The notes below the pieces were generated by a model. It was not told the DNA's origin, ran no database searches, and worked only from the letters and a program-made list of their open reading frames with translations. Shown here piece after piece: positions 1-6,015 of a stretch of DNA of 7,557 nucleotides (its first letter is position 1; every line of letters begins with the position of its first letter). The position numbers and the translations under genes are program-made. Origin of the DNA: Candidatus Blautia equi (GTDB taxonomy: Bacteria; Bacillota; Clostridia; Lachnospirales; Lachnospiraceae); the NCBI GenBank assembly GCA_018064695.1, contig JAGHUU010000265.1:1-7557 (forward strand). Direction: 5' to 3'.

Positions 1-345
1 GTCTTTGGAGAAAAGCCGGAGCTGAAGCCTTATGAATTTGAGGATGGAAAATACGATAAAGTAATCTTAGCCTGCCCTGTATGGGCCTCCAAATGCGCGG
101 CCCCTATGAACACATTCCTTGCCGAGCACGGCGACGCCCTCCGCGAACTTGGCGGCGAAAACATCGGAATCCTCCTCTGCCAGAGCGGAAACGGAGCACA
201 GAAGGTTGCTGCTAAATATAAAGAAACACTGAACACAAAGAGATTTGCAGGAGAGCTGGTTCTGATCGACCCGGCCAGAAAACCAAATCTCAGACTTCAG
301 AACGACGCTGCTGTTGATGCATTCTGCCGGCAGTGTCTGCTGTAA
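1..345 (+). CDS. Flavodoxin-like protein, 3' part (5' end outside window)
   Basis: The reading frame is open from base 1 to the TAA at 343-345 and gives 114 residues with no start inside a plausible position, so the gene begins upstream of the window. Residues about 19-40 read YDKVILACPVWASKCAAPMN, followed by TFL. This matches the flavodoxin/NAD(P)H-dependent flavin reductase pattern in which a hydrophobic beta strand ends in a PVWxxxxxxPxxxFL segment lining the FMN site. The next strand, NIGILLCQSGNGAQ, also fits the alternating alpha/beta flavodoxin fold. Such proteins bind FMN and carry electrons or reduce small substrates in the cytosol. The physiological partner cannot be told from this fragment. 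A terminator follows 14 bases after the stop, so it is the last gene of its transcript and is not part of the marR operon. A methionine at base 106 lies inside the conserved fold and is not a credible start. Confidence 0.75.
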   Translation, partial: VFGEKPELKPYEFEDGKYDKVILACPVWASKCAAPMNTFLAEHGDALRELGGENIGILLCQSGNGAQKVAAKYKETLNTKRFAGELVLIDPARKPNLRLQNDAAVDAFCRQCLL

Positions 346-359
346 ACCAACAGAAAAAT

Positions 360-390
360 GAGCCCGTGAATCAACCCCGGGCTCTTTTTT
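360..390 (+). terminator. Intrinsic terminator of the flavodoxin-like gene
   Basis: A 7-bp perfect stem, GAGCCCG at 360-366 and CGGGCTC at 378-384, encloses an 11-base loop and is followed at once by six T (385-390). This is a canonical rho-independent terminator. It separates the flavodoxin-like gene from the promoter of the regulator downstream. Confidence 0.88.
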
Positions 391-398
391 GTGAAGCC

Positions 399-427
399 TT
401 GACAATTTCCGGCAATCGTCCTAAAAT
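399..427 (+). promoter_or_regulatory. Sigma-A-type promoter of the marR-ABC operon
   Basis: A perfect -35 box TTGACA (399-404) is separated by 17 bases from TAAAAT (422-427), one mismatch from TATAAT. Transcription would start near 433-435, giving a leader of about 65 bases before the ATG at 499. The start point falls directly on the repeat array at 431-475, so a protein bound there should block transcription. This is the only convincing promoter seen upstream of the regulator and the two ABC genes. Confidence 0.8.
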
Positions 428-430
428 ATT

Positions 431-475
431 GTTCGAGACCGAACAGTTCGGATACGAACAATTTATATCCGAACA
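431..475 (+). promoter_or_regulatory. Operator array: three tandem 15-bp repeats
   Basis: Three units follow each other with a period of exactly 15 bp: GTTCGAGACCGAACA (431-445), GTTCGGATACGAACA (446-460) and ATTTATATCCGAACA (461-475). The first two are each a palindrome, GTTCG-4-CGAAC. The third keeps only the right half. The array also contains a 9-bp perfect inverted repeat, GTTCGGATA (446-454) against TATCCGAAC (466-474), which could form a hairpin in the leader RNA. The position over the predicted transcription start and just before a MarR gene suggests an autoregulatory operator bound by the product of 499-945. The binding protein is inferred, not shown. Confidence 0.75.
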
Positions 476-498
476 CCTTTTACAATAAGGAGAACGTT

Positions 499-945
499 AT
501 GGATCAGAACCAACATGCAGGTTATGCAATTCATACTCTTCACCGGATGTTTGGGCGCAGACTGGGCATGCTCTTTGAAGAGCATGGGATCTCTCAGACG
601 CAGAGCTGGATCATCAAGTATCTGTACGATCACCGGGAAGAAGCTGTCTATCAGAAAGATATTGAAGCCTTCTTCCGTATTGCCCGTTCTACCGCCACCG
701 GTGTTCTTCAGTGTATGGAGAAGCAGGGGTATCTTACCCGCTGTTCTGTGGAGGGAGATGCCAGATTAAAACGGCTGGTCCTCACAGAAAAAGCTATCGC
801 CATCCAGATGGCCGTATTCAGGATCCTGGAGGAAAACGAACAGACCCTCCGACAGGATATCTCTGAGGAGGAACTGGAGGTCTTCTTCCGTGTGACGGAG
901 AAGATGAAGGCGAACATCATGCATTGCTCAGACAATGAGCCGTAA
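499..945 (+). CDS. MarR-family transcriptional regulator
   Basis: This 148-residue protein has the size and layout of MarR repressors, which are dimeric winged helix-turn-helix proteins released from DNA by small ligands or by oxidation. An N-terminal dimerisation helix region (about 5-30) is followed by the DNA-binding core. Residues about 51-78 (YQKDIEAFFRIARSTATGVL onward to EKQGYL) form the helix-turn-helix with recognition helix near 63-76. The wing at about 80-93 carries the family's D-x-R signature as Asp87 and Arg89, followed by LVLTEKA. C-terminal helices (about 96-142) complete the dimer interface. The start is supported by an AAGGAG site at 487-492, six bases ahead of the ATG. The gene lies 90 bp before two ABC exporter genes and has a repeat array over its own promoter, the usual arrangement for a local repressor of an efflux operon. 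Cys72, Cys82 and Cys143 are present, but redox sensing would be speculation. The ligand is unknown. Confidence 0.92.
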   Translation: MDQNQHAGYAIHTLHRMFGRRLGMLFEEHGISQTQSWIIKYLYDHREEAVYQKDIEAFFRIARSTATGVLQCMEKQGYLTRCSVEGDARLKRLVLTEKAIAIQMAVFRILEENEQTLRQDISEEELEVFFRVTEKMKANIMHCSDNEP

Positions 946-946
946 G

Positions 947-970
947 AGAATACACACCACAGTGTATTCT
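947..970 (+). repeat. 9-bp inverted repeat between marR and the ABC genes
   Basis: AGAATACAC (947-955) and GTGTATTCT (962-970) are perfectly complementary around a 6-base loop, starting one base after the marR stop codon. No run of T follows (the next bases are GAAAAACT), so it is not a standard terminator. It could be a transcript-stabilising hairpin, a weak attenuator that reduces ABC expression relative to the regulator, or a protein-binding site. The sequence does not decide between these. Confidence 0.6.
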
Positions 971-976
971 GAAAAA

Positions 977-993
977 CTGTTCGGAAGGAACAG
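977..993 (+). promoter_or_regulatory. Additional GTTC/GAAC palindrome before the ABC genes
   Basis: CTGTTC (977-982) and GAACAG (988-993) form a perfect 6-bp inverted repeat with a 5-base centre. The half-sites match those of the array at 431-475 (TGTTC...GAACA), though the centre is one base shorter than in TGTTC-6-GAACA of the first palindrome there. It may be a second binding site for the MarR protein in front of the exporter genes. No convincing promoter was found beside it, so any role in initiation is uncertain. A roadblock or looping role is possible. Confidence 0.5.
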
Positions 994-1035
994 AAAAGTC
1001 ACCCGTAAACCCATCACACTGAAAGGAGTTCTTTC

Positions 1036-2790
1036 ATGCTGAAAAGAATACTCGCAGAAGTAAAAGAATTTAAGAAAGATTCCTTTTTGACACCGGTCTT
1101 TATGATCCTGGAAGTTTTATTTGAGACACTGATCCCTCTCACCATGGCTTCCATCATTGACAACGGTGTTGACAAAGGAGACCTGACCCATATTTATAAG
1201 ATGGGTCTTGTCATGGCAGTCCTTGCCCTTGGCGGACTGTTTTCCGGAATCATGGGCGGCAAATACGGTGCCCGCGCTTCCACAGGTTTTGCCCGCAACT
1301 TAAGAAAGGCCATGTTTGAGAACATTCAGCCCTTCTCTTTCTCCACCATCGCCAAATTCAGCACAGCAGCTCCCCTCACCCGACTTACCACCGACGTGTC
1401 CAACCTGCAGAACGCATACCAGATGATCCTCCGTATGTGTACCCGTGCGCCGATCAGTATGATCTGTGCCATGACCATGGCGTTTATAGTAAATGCCAGA
1501 CTGGCCAGCGTTTATCTGGTAGCTGTTATTTTCCTGGCTGCCATTCTTCTTACCATCGTTTCCAGAGCTACCAAATACTTCAAACAGGTATTTGAGCAGT
1601 ACGATACCTTAAATGCCAGCGTGCAGGAAAACATCGGTGCCATCCGTGTTGTAAAAGCTTTTGTCCGTGAAAAACACGAGACCACCAAATTCCAGGCTGC
1701 ATGTAATAAGGTATACCAGATGTTTGTAAACGCTGAGAGCATCATCGTTTTCAACGGGCCTGTTATGCAGTTCACCGTTTACTCCTGTATCCTTCTTATC
1801 AGCTGGCTGGGTGCAAAGATGATCGTTGCCGGAAACCTCACCACCGGCGAGCTTATGAGCCTTCTCGCATACTGCATGAACATTCTTATGAGCCTTATGA
1901 TGCTCTCCATGGTTTTCGTTATGATCACCATGAGTATGGCCAGCGCAGAGCGTATCTCCGAGGTATTAAACGAGACACCAAACCTTACCAATCCTGAGAA
2001 CCCAATCATGGAAGTTCCGGATGGAAGCATTGATTTTGAACACGTACTTTTCCGTTATCGCCAGTCCACCGGTGATCCGGTTCTGAAGGATGTAAACCTG
2101 CACATCAACTCCGGAGAGACCATCGGTATCCTGGGTGCCACCGGTAGTGCAAAATCTTCCCTTGTAAGCCTCATCAGCCGTCTCTACGACGTCACCGACG
2201 GTGTGGTAAAAGTAGGCGGAATCAACGTAAAAGACTATGATATGGAAGCCCTTCGTAATCAGGTTTCCGTAGTGCTTCAGAAAAACGTTCTCTTCAGCGG
2301 AACCATTCTGGACAACCTCCGCTGGGGAAAAGCAGACGCCACCGAGGAAGAGTGCAAACGTGCCTGCCAGTTAGCCTGTGCAGATGAGTTTATTGAGAGA
2401 TTCCCGGAGGGATACAACACCCGCATTGAGCAGGGCGGCTCCAACGTATCCGGCGGTCAGAAGCAGCGCCTCTGTATTGCCAGAGCCCTCCTTAAGAGCC
2501 CTAAGATCCTCATCCTGGATGACTCCACCAGTGCCGTAGATACCGCCACCGATGCACGTATCCGCCGCGCTTTTGCGGAGGAGATCCCGGATACCACCAA
2601 GATCATCATCTCCCAGCGTATCTCCAGTATCCAGCATGCGGACCGCATCATTGTTCTGGAAAACGGCGAGATCGACGGATTTGATACCCATGAAAACCTG
2701 CTTGCCAATAACGCTATTTACCAGGAAGTCTACGATGCCCAGATAAAGGGCGGCGGCGACTTTGATGAAAAAGGAAAGGGGGACCACTGA
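1036..2790 (+). CDS. ABC exporter half-transporter with degenerate ATP site
   Basis: This 584-residue protein is an ATP-driven exporter half with a six-helix membrane domain (segments near 17-40, 53-73, 136-153, 157-177, 238-262 and 272-298) and a C-terminal nucleotide-binding domain from about 330. In the ATPase domain I see the A-loop Tyr341, Walker A GATGSAKS (367-374), Q-loop Gln415, signature VSGGQ (471-475), Walker B ILILDD ending at Asp496, D-loop SAVD (499-502) and Gln527 in the switch loop. Three positions are non-canonical: Ala372 for the last Walker A glycine, Asp496 for the catalytic Glu, and Gln527 for the H-loop His. The signature is intact. This is the pattern of the degenerate-site subunit in heterodimeric exporters such as LmrCD, BmrCD and TM287/288. 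The start has AAAGGAG at 1022-1028, seven bases upstream. The stop codon is one base before the start of the partner gene, so the two are surely translated together. The substrate is unknown. Drug, lipid or peptide export are all possible. Confidence 0.95.
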   Translation: MLKRILAEVKEFKKDSFLTPVFMILEVLFETLIPLTMASIIDNGVDKGDLTHIYKMGLVMAVLALGGLFSGIMGGKYGARASTGFARNLRKAMFENIQPFSFSTIAKFSTAAPLTRLTTDVSNLQNAYQMILRMCTRAPISMICAMTMAFIVNARLASVYLVAVIFLAAILLTIVSRATKYFKQVFEQYDTLNASVQENIGAIRVVKAFVREKHETTKFQAACNKVYQMFVNAESIIVFNGPVMQFTVYSCILLISWLGAKMIVAGNLTTGELMSLLAYCMNILMSLMMLSMVFVMITMSMASAERISEVLNETPNLTNPENPIMEVPDGSIDFEHVLFRYRQSTGDPVLKDVNLHINSGETIGILGATGSAKSSLVSLISRLYDVTDGVVKVGGINVKDYDMEALRNQVSVVLQKNVLFSGTILDNLRWGKADATEEECKRACQLACADEFIERFPEGYNTRIEQGGSNVSGGQKQRLCIARALLKSPKILILDDSTSAVDTATDARIRRAFAEEIPDTTKIIISQRISSIQHADRIIVLENGEIDGFDTHENLLANNAIYQEVYDAQIKGGGDFDEKGKGDH

Positions 2791-2791
2791 T

Positions 2792-4696
2792 ATGCCAGGA
2801 CCGGGACAGGGACCGGGAAGAGGCATGAAAATACCGGGAAGAAAAATTGAAAATCCGGGAAAACTCATTGCCAGAATAGCCGGTTATGTAATGAAGAGCT
2901 ACAAGTACCATGTCATTGCGGTGGTCATCGCCATCTTTGTCAGCGTACTTGCAAACGTACAGGGAACCATGTTCACCAAGACCCTCATCGATGACTACAT
3001 CATTCCGCTTCTTAAGAGCAGCGGAACACCGGACTTTGGACCGCTCACCCGCGCCATTGCGAGAGTAGCCGTCTTCTATGCCATCGGTGTGGCTTCCACT
3101 TTTGCAAATAATAAAATTATGATCTACGTTACCCAGGGAACCCTCCGCGACCTTCGAAATGAGATGTTTGAGAAGATGGAGACCCTGCCGGTAAAATATT
3201 TTGATACCCACCCGCACGGTGATATCATGTCCATCTACACCAACGATATCGACACCCTTCGTCAGATGATCAGCCAGAGTATGCCGCAGCTGTTAAACGC
3301 ATCTGTGACCATCGTCAGCGTTACCATCAGCATGGTCATCCTGAATGTGCCGCTTACCTTCCTGACCTTTGCCATGGTAGCTCTTATGCTGTACACCAGC
3401 CGTAAGCTGGCAGGCCTCAGCGGATCCTACTTCCTGGCACAGCAGAAAAACCTGGGTGCGGTGAATGGTTTCATTGAGGAGATGATGGAAGGACAGAAGG
3501 TTGTTAAAGTATTCTGCCATGAGAAAGACAACGTGGAGAAATTCAACGAGCTCAACGACAACCTTTTTGAGAGTGCAAACAACGCAAACAAATTTGCCAA
3601 CGTTATGATGCCATGCGTGGCACAGCTTGGAAATGTAAGCTACGTGCTCTGTGCTATGGTGGGCGGTGCCCTTGCCATCAAGGGCGTGGGCGGCTTTACC
3701 CTGGGCGGTCTGGCCAGCTTCCTCACCTTCAACAAGAGCTTTAACATGCCGATCAACCAGGTCAGCCAGCAGTTCAACAGTATCGTAATGGCTCTGGCCG
3801 GTGCAAAGCGTGTCTTTGACCTTCTGGATGAACCGTCCGAGGTGGATGACGGCTATGTTACCCTGGTTCGTGCAAGAATCAACAATTCAGGACGAATCGT
3901 AGAGTCCGAGGAGCGTACCGGACGCTGGGCATGGAAGCACTTCCACAAAGCCGACGGTACCACCACCTATCAGGAGCTGAAAGGTGATATGGTTCTGGAC
4001 GGTGTGGATTTTGGATATGATCCGAACAAGATCGTTCTTCACGATGTAAAGATGTATGCGGAACCGGGACAGAAGATCGCATTTGTAGGTTCCACCGGTG
4101 CCGGAAAGACCACCATCACCAACCTGCTGAACCGCTTCTATGATATCCAGGACGGAAAGATCCGTTACGACGGCATCAACATCAACAAGATCAAAAAAGG
4201 CGAGCTTCGCCGTTCCATCGGTATCGTACTTCAGGAGACCAACCTCTTCACCGATACCGTTATGGAAAACATCCGTTACGGTAAGCTGGATGCCACCGAT
4301 GAGGAAGTCATCGCAGCAGCTAAGCTGGCAAATGCCGACGGTTTTATCCGCCGACTGCCGGAGGGCTACAACACCCTGCTTCGCCAGAACGGCGCCAACT
4401 TAAGTCAGGGCCAGAGACAGCTCATCGCCATCGCCCGTGCTGCCATTGCAGACCCGCCTGTTATGATCCTTGACGAGGCTACCTCCTCCATCGATACCCG
4501 TACCGAGAAGCTGGTACAGGACGGTATGGATAAGCTGATGGCAAACAGAACCACCTTTGTCATTGCCCACCGTCTCTCCACCATCATGAACAGTGATTGT
4601 ATCATGGTTCTGGAGCAGGGCCGCATCATTGAGCGCGGTACCCACGAAGAGTTGCTGGCTATGAAAGGCAAGTATTATCAGCTGTACAATGGTTAA
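2792..4696 (+). CDS. ABC exporter half-transporter, catalytic partner
   Basis: This 634-residue protein is the second half of the heterodimeric exporter. A Gly/Pro-rich start (MPGPGQGPGRG) precedes six membrane segments (near 39-60, 88-106, 166-186, 187-204, 271-296, 302-320). The ATPase domain begins near 398, with A-loop Tyr409, Walker A GSTGAGKT (433-440), Gln481, signature LSQGQ (537-541), Walker B ending Asp561-Glu562 and H-loop His593. Walker A, Walker B and H-loop are canonical, while Gln539 replaces the second-position Gly of LSGGQ. Together with the partner's defects this gives one competent and one degenerate composite ATP site. Between membrane domain and ATPase domain is an extra, charged, Trp-containing segment of roughly 40 residues (about 356-397). 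I chose ATG 2792 over the in-frame TTG 2762 and ATG 2765 because GGAAAGGGGG at 2773-2782 is a well-placed ribosome site and the spacing to the previous stop is then one base. Confidence 0.94.
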   Translation: MPGPGQGPGRGMKIPGRKIENPGKLIARIAGYVMKSYKYHVIAVVIAIFVSVLANVQGTMFTKTLIDDYIIPLLKSSGTPDFGPLTRAIARVAVFYAIGVASTFANNKIMIYVTQGTLRDLRNEMFEKMETLPVKYFDTHPHGDIMSIYTNDIDTLRQMISQSMPQLLNASVTIVSVTISMVILNVPLTFLTFAMVALMLYTSRKLAGLSGSYFLAQQKNLGAVNGFIEEMMEGQKVVKVFCHEKDNVEKFNELNDNLFESANNANKFANVMMPCVAQLGNVSYVLCAMVGGALAIKGVGGFTLGGLASFLTFNKSFNMPINQVSQQFNSIVMALAGAKRVFDLLDEPSEVDDGYVTLVRARINNSGRIVESEERTGRWAWKHFHKADGTTTYQELKGDMVLDGVDFGYDPNKIVLHDVKMYAEPGQKIAFVGSTGAGKTTITNLLNRFYDIQDGKIRYDGININKIKKGELRRSIGIVLQETNLFTDTVMENIRYGKLDATDEEVIAAAKLANADGFIRRLPEGYNTLLRQNGANLSQGQRQLIAIARAAIADPPVMILDEATSSIDTRTEKLVQDGMDKLMANRTTFVIAHRLSTIMNSDCIMVLEQGRIIERGTHEELLAMKGKYYQLYNG

Positions 4697-4710
4697 ATGA
4701 GGAATCAACC

Positions 4711-5823
4711 ATGAAAAAGAGATTTGAAATGCTGGATTACCGGAACTGTCTGGCAAATCTGCCGAATTCTGTGATGAAATATTTCGGCATGGAGCCTGTG
4801 GGGGATACGCTCCCCCTGGCAGACCGCTTTCTGAATAAGAAATATAAAAATGTGGTAGTCTTTCTCCTGGATGGGCTTGGAACCTGCATCCTTAACAGAA
4901 ATCTGCCGGAGGACAGCTTCCTTAGAAGACACTTTGTGGAATCCTTCCCAACTGTTTTTCCGCCTACCACAGTAGCAGCCACCACAGCTGCCATGAGCGG
5001 CCGTCAGCCCATTGAGACTGCCTGGCTTGGCTGGGACTGTTATTTCCCGCAGATCGACAAAAATGTCACTGTCTTTCAGAATGTGGAGCAGGATACGGAG
5101 AACGATTTAGGCGAAGAATCTGTTGCGTGGAAGTACATCCCATACGAGTATGTGGTGGATAAAATGTGCAAAGCCGGAAAACAGGCATATAATTCCATGC
5201 CGTTTCTGGACCCTTGTCCGGAAGATTTTCAGGCTGTCTGTCAGCGAATCACCGATCTCTGCAATGAAGAAGGGCAGAAGTATATCTATGCATACTGGGA
5301 TGAGCCGGACGGAACCATGCATGATTACGGCTGCTACAGCGATGAGGCAAAAGAAGTGATCAGAGAACTGGATGCCGGACTGGAAAAAATGTGCGCCCAG
5401 CTTCCGGATACCCTCCTCATAGTTACAGCAGATCATGGACACATGCAGGGAAGAAATGCATGCATTGAGGACTATCCGGAGATTATGGACTGTCTGGTCA
5501 GAATGCCTTCCATAGAGCCCCGTGCCCTGAACCTGTATATCAAAGAGGGGAAAAAGGAGCAGTTTGAGAAGAGCTTTAAAGAAGCCTTTGGAGATGACTT
5601 CCTGCTTCTTACAAAAGAAGAGGTCTATGAAAGTCAGCTGTTCGGCACCGGGGAAAAGCATGCGCTGGTGGATCCTATGATCGGAGACTACCTGGCCATT
5701 GCCGTATCAGATCTCAGCATCTTCAATAATTACGAAGAGAAAGCCAAATTCCGCGGCGTTCACGCCGGATATACGGAAGACGAGATGTTCATTCCGTTCA
5801 TAGTAATTGATAAAACCAGATAG
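4711..5823 (+). CDS. Type I phosphodiesterase / nucleotide pyrophosphatase family metalloenzyme
   Basis: The 370-residue product fits the alkaline-phosphatase superfamily, phosphodiesterase/nucleotide-pyrophosphatase branch, which hydrolyses phosphoesters with two metal ions and a Thr or Ser nucleophile. All expected ligands are visible: Asp54 in FLLDG, the nucleophile in FPPTTVAAT (Thr86 or Thr87, with Thr87 favoured by its spacing to Ser96-Gly97), Asp200 and His204 in PDGTMHDYG, Asp241 and His242 in TADHGH, and His351 in GVHAGY. It should therefore be an active enzyme. There is no signal peptide or membrane segment, so it probably acts in the cytosol. GAGGA at 4699-4703 sits seven bases before the ATG. 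The gene begins 14 bp after the ABC gene and ends just before a terminator, so it is most likely the last gene of the marR-ABC operon. The substrate is unknown: nucleotides, phosphonates, phosphoglycerol compounds and others are used in this family. Export operons do not usually need such an enzyme. Confidence 0.88.
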   Translation: MKKRFEMLDYRNCLANLPNSVMKYFGMEPVGDTLPLADRFLNKKYKNVVVFLLDGLGTCILNRNLPEDSFLRRHFVESFPTVFPPTTVAATTAAMSGRQPIETAWLGWDCYFPQIDKNVTVFQNVEQDTENDLGEESVAWKYIPYEYVVDKMCKAGKQAYNSMPFLDPCPEDFQAVCQRITDLCNEEGQKYIYAYWDEPDGTMHDYGCYSDEAKEVIRELDAGLEKMCAQLPDTLLIVTADHGHMQGRNACIEDYPEIMDCLVRMPSIEPRALNLYIKEGKKEQFEKSFKEAFGDDFLLLTKEEVYESQLFGTGEKHALVDPMIGDYLAIAVSDLSIFNNYEEKAKFRGVHAGYTEDEMFIPFIVIDKTR

Positions 5824-5830
5824 AGATTAT

Positions 5831-5870
5831 ATAAAAGGGGCAGGATAACATACATCCTGTCCCCTTTTAT
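5831..5870 (+). terminator. Long hairpin terminator ending the ABC-phosphodiesterase operon
   Basis: Seven bases after the phosphodiesterase stop, ATAAAAGGGG (5831-5840) pairs with CCCCTTTTAT (5861-5870). The stem continues as CAGGAT (5841-5846) with ATCCTG (5854-5859), leaving one bulged T (5860) and a 7-base loop. The A and T runs at the foot of the stem make it a likely rho-independent terminator, and could work in either direction. The T run is only four bases long and belongs to the stem, so efficiency is uncertain. Confidence 0.75.
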
Positions 5871-5919
5871 GTCTCAGGAAATTCCTATGATATGAAAAAA
5901 AACAGGTGAGATGCGCTGT

Positions 5920-5935
5920 TAAAAATGCATTTTTA
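5920..5935 (+). promoter_or_regulatory. 16-bp perfect AT-rich palindrome upstream of the antiporter promoter
   Basis: TAAAAATGCATTTTTA at 5920-5935 is a perfect palindrome. It lies just upstream of the predicted -35 region of the antiporter gene, a suitable place for an activator or repressor to bind. Its symmetry could also occur by chance in an AT-rich spacer. No regulator gene is adjacent to suggest what binds it. Confidence 0.45.
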
Positions 5936-5938
5936 TAC

Positions 5939-5967
5939 TTTAATACGGCGGAGAAATGTTGTATAAT
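5939..5967 (+). promoter_or_regulatory. Promoter of the antiporter gene
   Basis: A perfect -10 box TATAAT occupies 5962-5967. At the optimal 17-base spacing the -35 hexamer would be TTTAAT (5939-5944), which matches the consensus at only three positions. A strong -10 with a poor -35 suggests a promoter that depends on an activator, possibly acting at the palindrome just upstream. The predicted start near 5974 gives a leader of about 42 bases. Confidence 0.6.
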
Positions 5968-5976
5968 CACCCTGTT

Positions 5977-5992
5977 GCGCATAAATATGCGC
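5977..5992 (+). promoter_or_regulatory. Operator-like palindrome just after the antiporter -10 box
   Basis: GCGCATA (5977-5983) and TATGCGC (5986-5992) form a perfect 7+7 palindrome around AA. It begins nine bases after the -10 box, directly at the expected transcription start, where a repressor would block initiation. The half-site with its flank, ATGCGCTG (5987-5994), also occurs in the same orientation at 5911-5918, on the other side of the promoter. As RNA the arms have only two bases between them, so a DNA-binding site is likelier than a hairpin. Confidence 0.55.
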
Positions 5993-6015
5993 TGAAACGG
6001 AAAGGAGAGACAGAA

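Noticed and set aside
431..475. Short tandem repeats considered as a CRISPR remnant or replication iterons
   Set aside because: The units are 15 bp, directly adjacent with no spacers, and palindromic, and there are no cas or replication genes. An operator fits better.
961..1000. TATTCT at 965-970 considered as a -10 box for a separate ABC promoter
   Set aside because: There is no acceptable -35 hexamer 16-18 bases upstream, and the hexamer is part of the inverted repeat arm.
2762..2791. Upstream TTG/ATG starts giving the second ABC protein 9-10 more residues
   Set aside because: They would overlap the first gene by about 26-29 bases and swallow the ribosome binding site at 2773-2782, which is well placed for ATG 2792.
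2371..3217. Two - strand open frames of 165 and 167 codons across the ABC gene junction
   Set aside because: Both are antisense to well-conserved ABC domains and show no domain of their own.
5107..5661. 184-codon open frame on the - strand inside the phosphodiesterase gene
   Set aside because: It lies wholly opposite a gene with a complete set of catalytic residues and does not resemble any protein family I know. It is a shadow frame.
5876..5886. AGGAAATTCCT palindrome after the operon terminator
   Set aside because: It is only 5+5 bp and lies about 60 bases upstream of the antiporter -35 region. It is plausible by chance and nothing links it to a gene.
5956..6015. In-frame ATG 60 bases upstream of the antiporter start
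   Set aside because: It lies upstream of the TATAAT at 5962-5967, so it would not be transcribed from that promoter. It has no good ribosome site, and ATG 6016 does.
5871..6015. Possible riboswitch upstream of the antiporter gene
   Set aside because: The predicted leader is only about 40 bases long, too short for a known riboswitch plus expression platform, and no such structure is seen.
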